Source: Legionella genomosp. 1 (GTDB lineage Bacteria; Pseudomonadota; Gammaproteobacteria; Legionellales; Legionellaceae). From it: 6,883 nucleotides of DNA. Of this stretch, positions 5,624-6,883 are shown piece after piece. The stretch is taken from assembly GCA_945867185.1 (NCBI GenBank), contig CAMBHM010000078.1:1-6883 (forward strand), in the 5' to 3' direction. Below the pieces are notes generated by a model. It saw only the letters and a list, made by a program, of their open reading frames with translations, ran no database searches and was not told the origin of the DNA. Position 1 is the first letter of the stretch, and the number at the start of each line of letters is the position of its first letter. A program made the position numbers and the translations under genes.

Positions 5624-6845
5624 ACAACAAGCATTGGTTTATTCGGCATTTTTAGTGCTGTATGAATTTTTGACTTATATTGCCAATGATATGATCATGC
5701 CAGGCATGCTCAATGTGGTGGATTCTTTTCATGGCCGAGAGGCTGCAATTGCCTTGTCACTCACAGCCTACGTATTTGGAGGGGCTAGTTTACAATTGAT
5801 TCTGGGTCCTTTATCCGATCGATATGGTCGTCGGCCCGTGATGATTTTTGGCGCGTTGTTTTTTGTTGTATGTACCAGTCTTATTGCTTGCTCAGGATCG
5901 ATGGAACAATTTCTATGGGCGCGATTTTTTCAAGGCATGGGGTTGTGTTTTATCAGTGTGGTTGGGTATGCAACGCTGCAGGATTTATTTGCAGAAATGG
6001 ATGCGATCCGCTTGATGGCAATCATGGCTAATGTTGCCATATTGGCTCCATTGCTGGGTCCTTTACTAGGGGCGGTACTGATATATTATATCAACTGGCG
6101 AATGATTTTTGTCATCATTGGGGTGCCAGCGCTCTTTGCCCTTTGGGGGTTGTGGCGCTATATGCCGGAATCAGTGGGTCAACTTCGGTGCGACGGATCT
6201 AGAATCCAGCGTGTTTCGTTGGCGCCGCGTGTGATTCTTAGGAATTATAAACAGTTATTATCGAACCGATCATTTATATTGGGATCATTTGCCCTCGGTG
6301 TCATCTATTTGCCGTGTATGGCGTGGATTGGGCTCTCCCCGATCATGTTGGTAAAAGTAGCGGGCCTTTCAGTGAAACAATATGGTCTCTGGCAGTTGCC
6401 AGTATTTGGCGCTTATATTGTGGGTAATCTACTCTTGCACCATTTGACACATGACCATTCAGTGAAACGTTTGATTGCGATAGGCTCTACCATTGCCGGG
6501 GTGAGTCTGGTAGTCACCTATCTGTTGCCGCATGTTATCAATGATTCTTTTGTTTGGTTGATGCCAGGGTTAATGATGTATTTTTTGGGTGTAGGCATGA
6601 TAGGGGGGCCTTTGACGAGATTTATTTTGTTTGCGACTGAAGTGAGTAAAGGAACGGCTTCGGCATTGATGAGTATGCTGGCGATGAGTATTCAAGCAAC
6701 AGGCATAGAGATCGCAAATATCGTCTATAGCAGACATGATAATCGACGGTTTGCGGATTATTGTGCTGGGGTGTTTGTGGTGTATGCGGTGATTTTACTA
6801 GGGAGTGCTTTTAAAAATACTAAGAAAAGTGAAAACATTGCGTGA
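5595..6845 (+). CDS. mdfA: MFS multidrug efflux transporter, MdfA-like (DHA1 family)
   Basis: This is a 12-helix inner-membrane drug/proton antiporter of the major facilitator superfamily. The 416-residue product resembles E. coli MdfA (410 residues) along its whole length, judged from memory. It has LVLYEFLTYIANDMI (20-34), with acidic residues E24 and D32 at the positions of MdfA E26 and D34. It also has motif A GPLSDRYGRRPV (71-82), ARFFQG (109-114) with R110 matching MdfA R112, antiporter motif C APLLGPLLGA (151-160), and ATEVSKGTASALMSML (347-362). The proton- and drug-coupling residues therefore look intact. The substrates are not known. ATG 5595 is chosen over TTG 5577 because AGGAAG precedes it. 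It follows tilS by 80 bases with no convincing promoter, so it may be partly cotranscribed. It may also be controlled through the overlapping leader frame. Confidence 0.92.
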   Translation: MATLLLPIARQQALVYSAFLVLYEFLTYIANDMIMPGMLNVVDSFHGREAAIALSLTAYVFGGASLQLILGPLSDRYGRRPVMIFGALFFVVCTSLIACSGSMEQFLWARFFQGMGLCFISVVGYATLQDLFAEMDAIRLMAIMANVAILAPLLGPLLGAVLIYYINWRMIFVIIGVPALFALWGLWRYMPESVGQLRCDGSRIQRVSLAPRVILRNYKQLLSNRSFILGSFALGVIYLPCMAWIGLSPIMLVKVAGLSVKQYGLWQLPVFGAYIVGNLLLHHLTHDHSVKRLIAIGSTIAGVSLVVTYLLPHVINDSFVWLMPGLMMYFLGVGMIGGPLTRFILFATEVSKGTASALMSMLAMSIQATGIEIANIVYSRHDNRRFADYCAGVFVVYAVILLGSAFKNTKKSENIA

Positions 6846-6883
6846 AGGCTTATAGCTTCCTCGTGATGTTCTCTCCCCTAAAG
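6846..6883. other. Start of the downstream intergenic region
   Basis: Thirty-eight bases follow the transporter stop. GAAGGCT and AGCTTCC could form a small stem with one mismatch and one G-U pair, but there is no T-run after it. I see no gene or clear terminator here. Confidence 0.6.

Noticed and set aside
6843..6861. Terminator after the transporter
   Set aside because: The stem has a mismatch and a G-U pair, and no T-run follows.
1..6883. Mobile element, defence or toxin-antitoxin system
   Set aside because: All space is taken by recognisable core genes; no transposase, terminal repeats, CRISPR-like repeats or small gene pairs are visible on either strand.

Overview
This 6.9 kb window is ordinary, densely packed bacterial housekeeping DNA. 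It most likely comes from a gammaproteobacterium close to Legionella. That placement is inferred from the CsrA core sequence, the accA-tilS pair, and a WecA/WbpL-type lipopolysaccharide transferase gene next to csrA; I could not run a search. The protein genes are intact, except for the first, whose 5' end lies outside the window. I see no mobile element, rRNA, tRNA, CRISPR array or phage gene.

Layout, left to right. (1) The 3' part of a membrane polyprenyl-phosphate sugar-1-phosphate transferase (+) probably marks the end of a surface-polysaccharide locus. (2) A 267-base gap follows, with possible csrA control signals. (3) csrA (+) encodes the global RNA-binding regulator. (4) A perfect 11-bp hairpin lies between the convergent csrA and birA and overlaps the end of birA. 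(5) On the minus strand, a Sfp-type phosphopantetheinyl transferase gene runs into birA (biotin ligase/repressor) with a 4-base ATGA overlap. (6) A 129-base divergent promoter region holds a near-palindrome. (7) On the plus strand come accA (acetyl-CoA carboxylase carboxyltransferase alpha), tilS (tRNA-Ile lysidine synthetase) three bases later, and an MdfA-like drug-efflux transporter after about 80 bases.

The middle of the window has a shared theme. BirA biotinylates the AccB subunit of the complex that contains AccA, and phosphopantetheinyl transferases activate acyl or peptidyl carrier proteins. Two cofactor-attaching enzymes are therefore translationally linked and transcribed divergently from a fatty-acid synthesis gene. 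CsrA may control its own mRNA and possibly the transporter mRNA, because GGA motifs coincide with their ribosome binding sites.

I did not find a convincing undescribed system. The best leads are small. A C7 tract in the phosphopantetheinyl transferase gene gives an immediate stop if it slips in either direction. A 16-codon leader ORF overlaps the transporter start. Hairpins sit at the csrA leader, the csrA/birA junction and the tilS 3' end.
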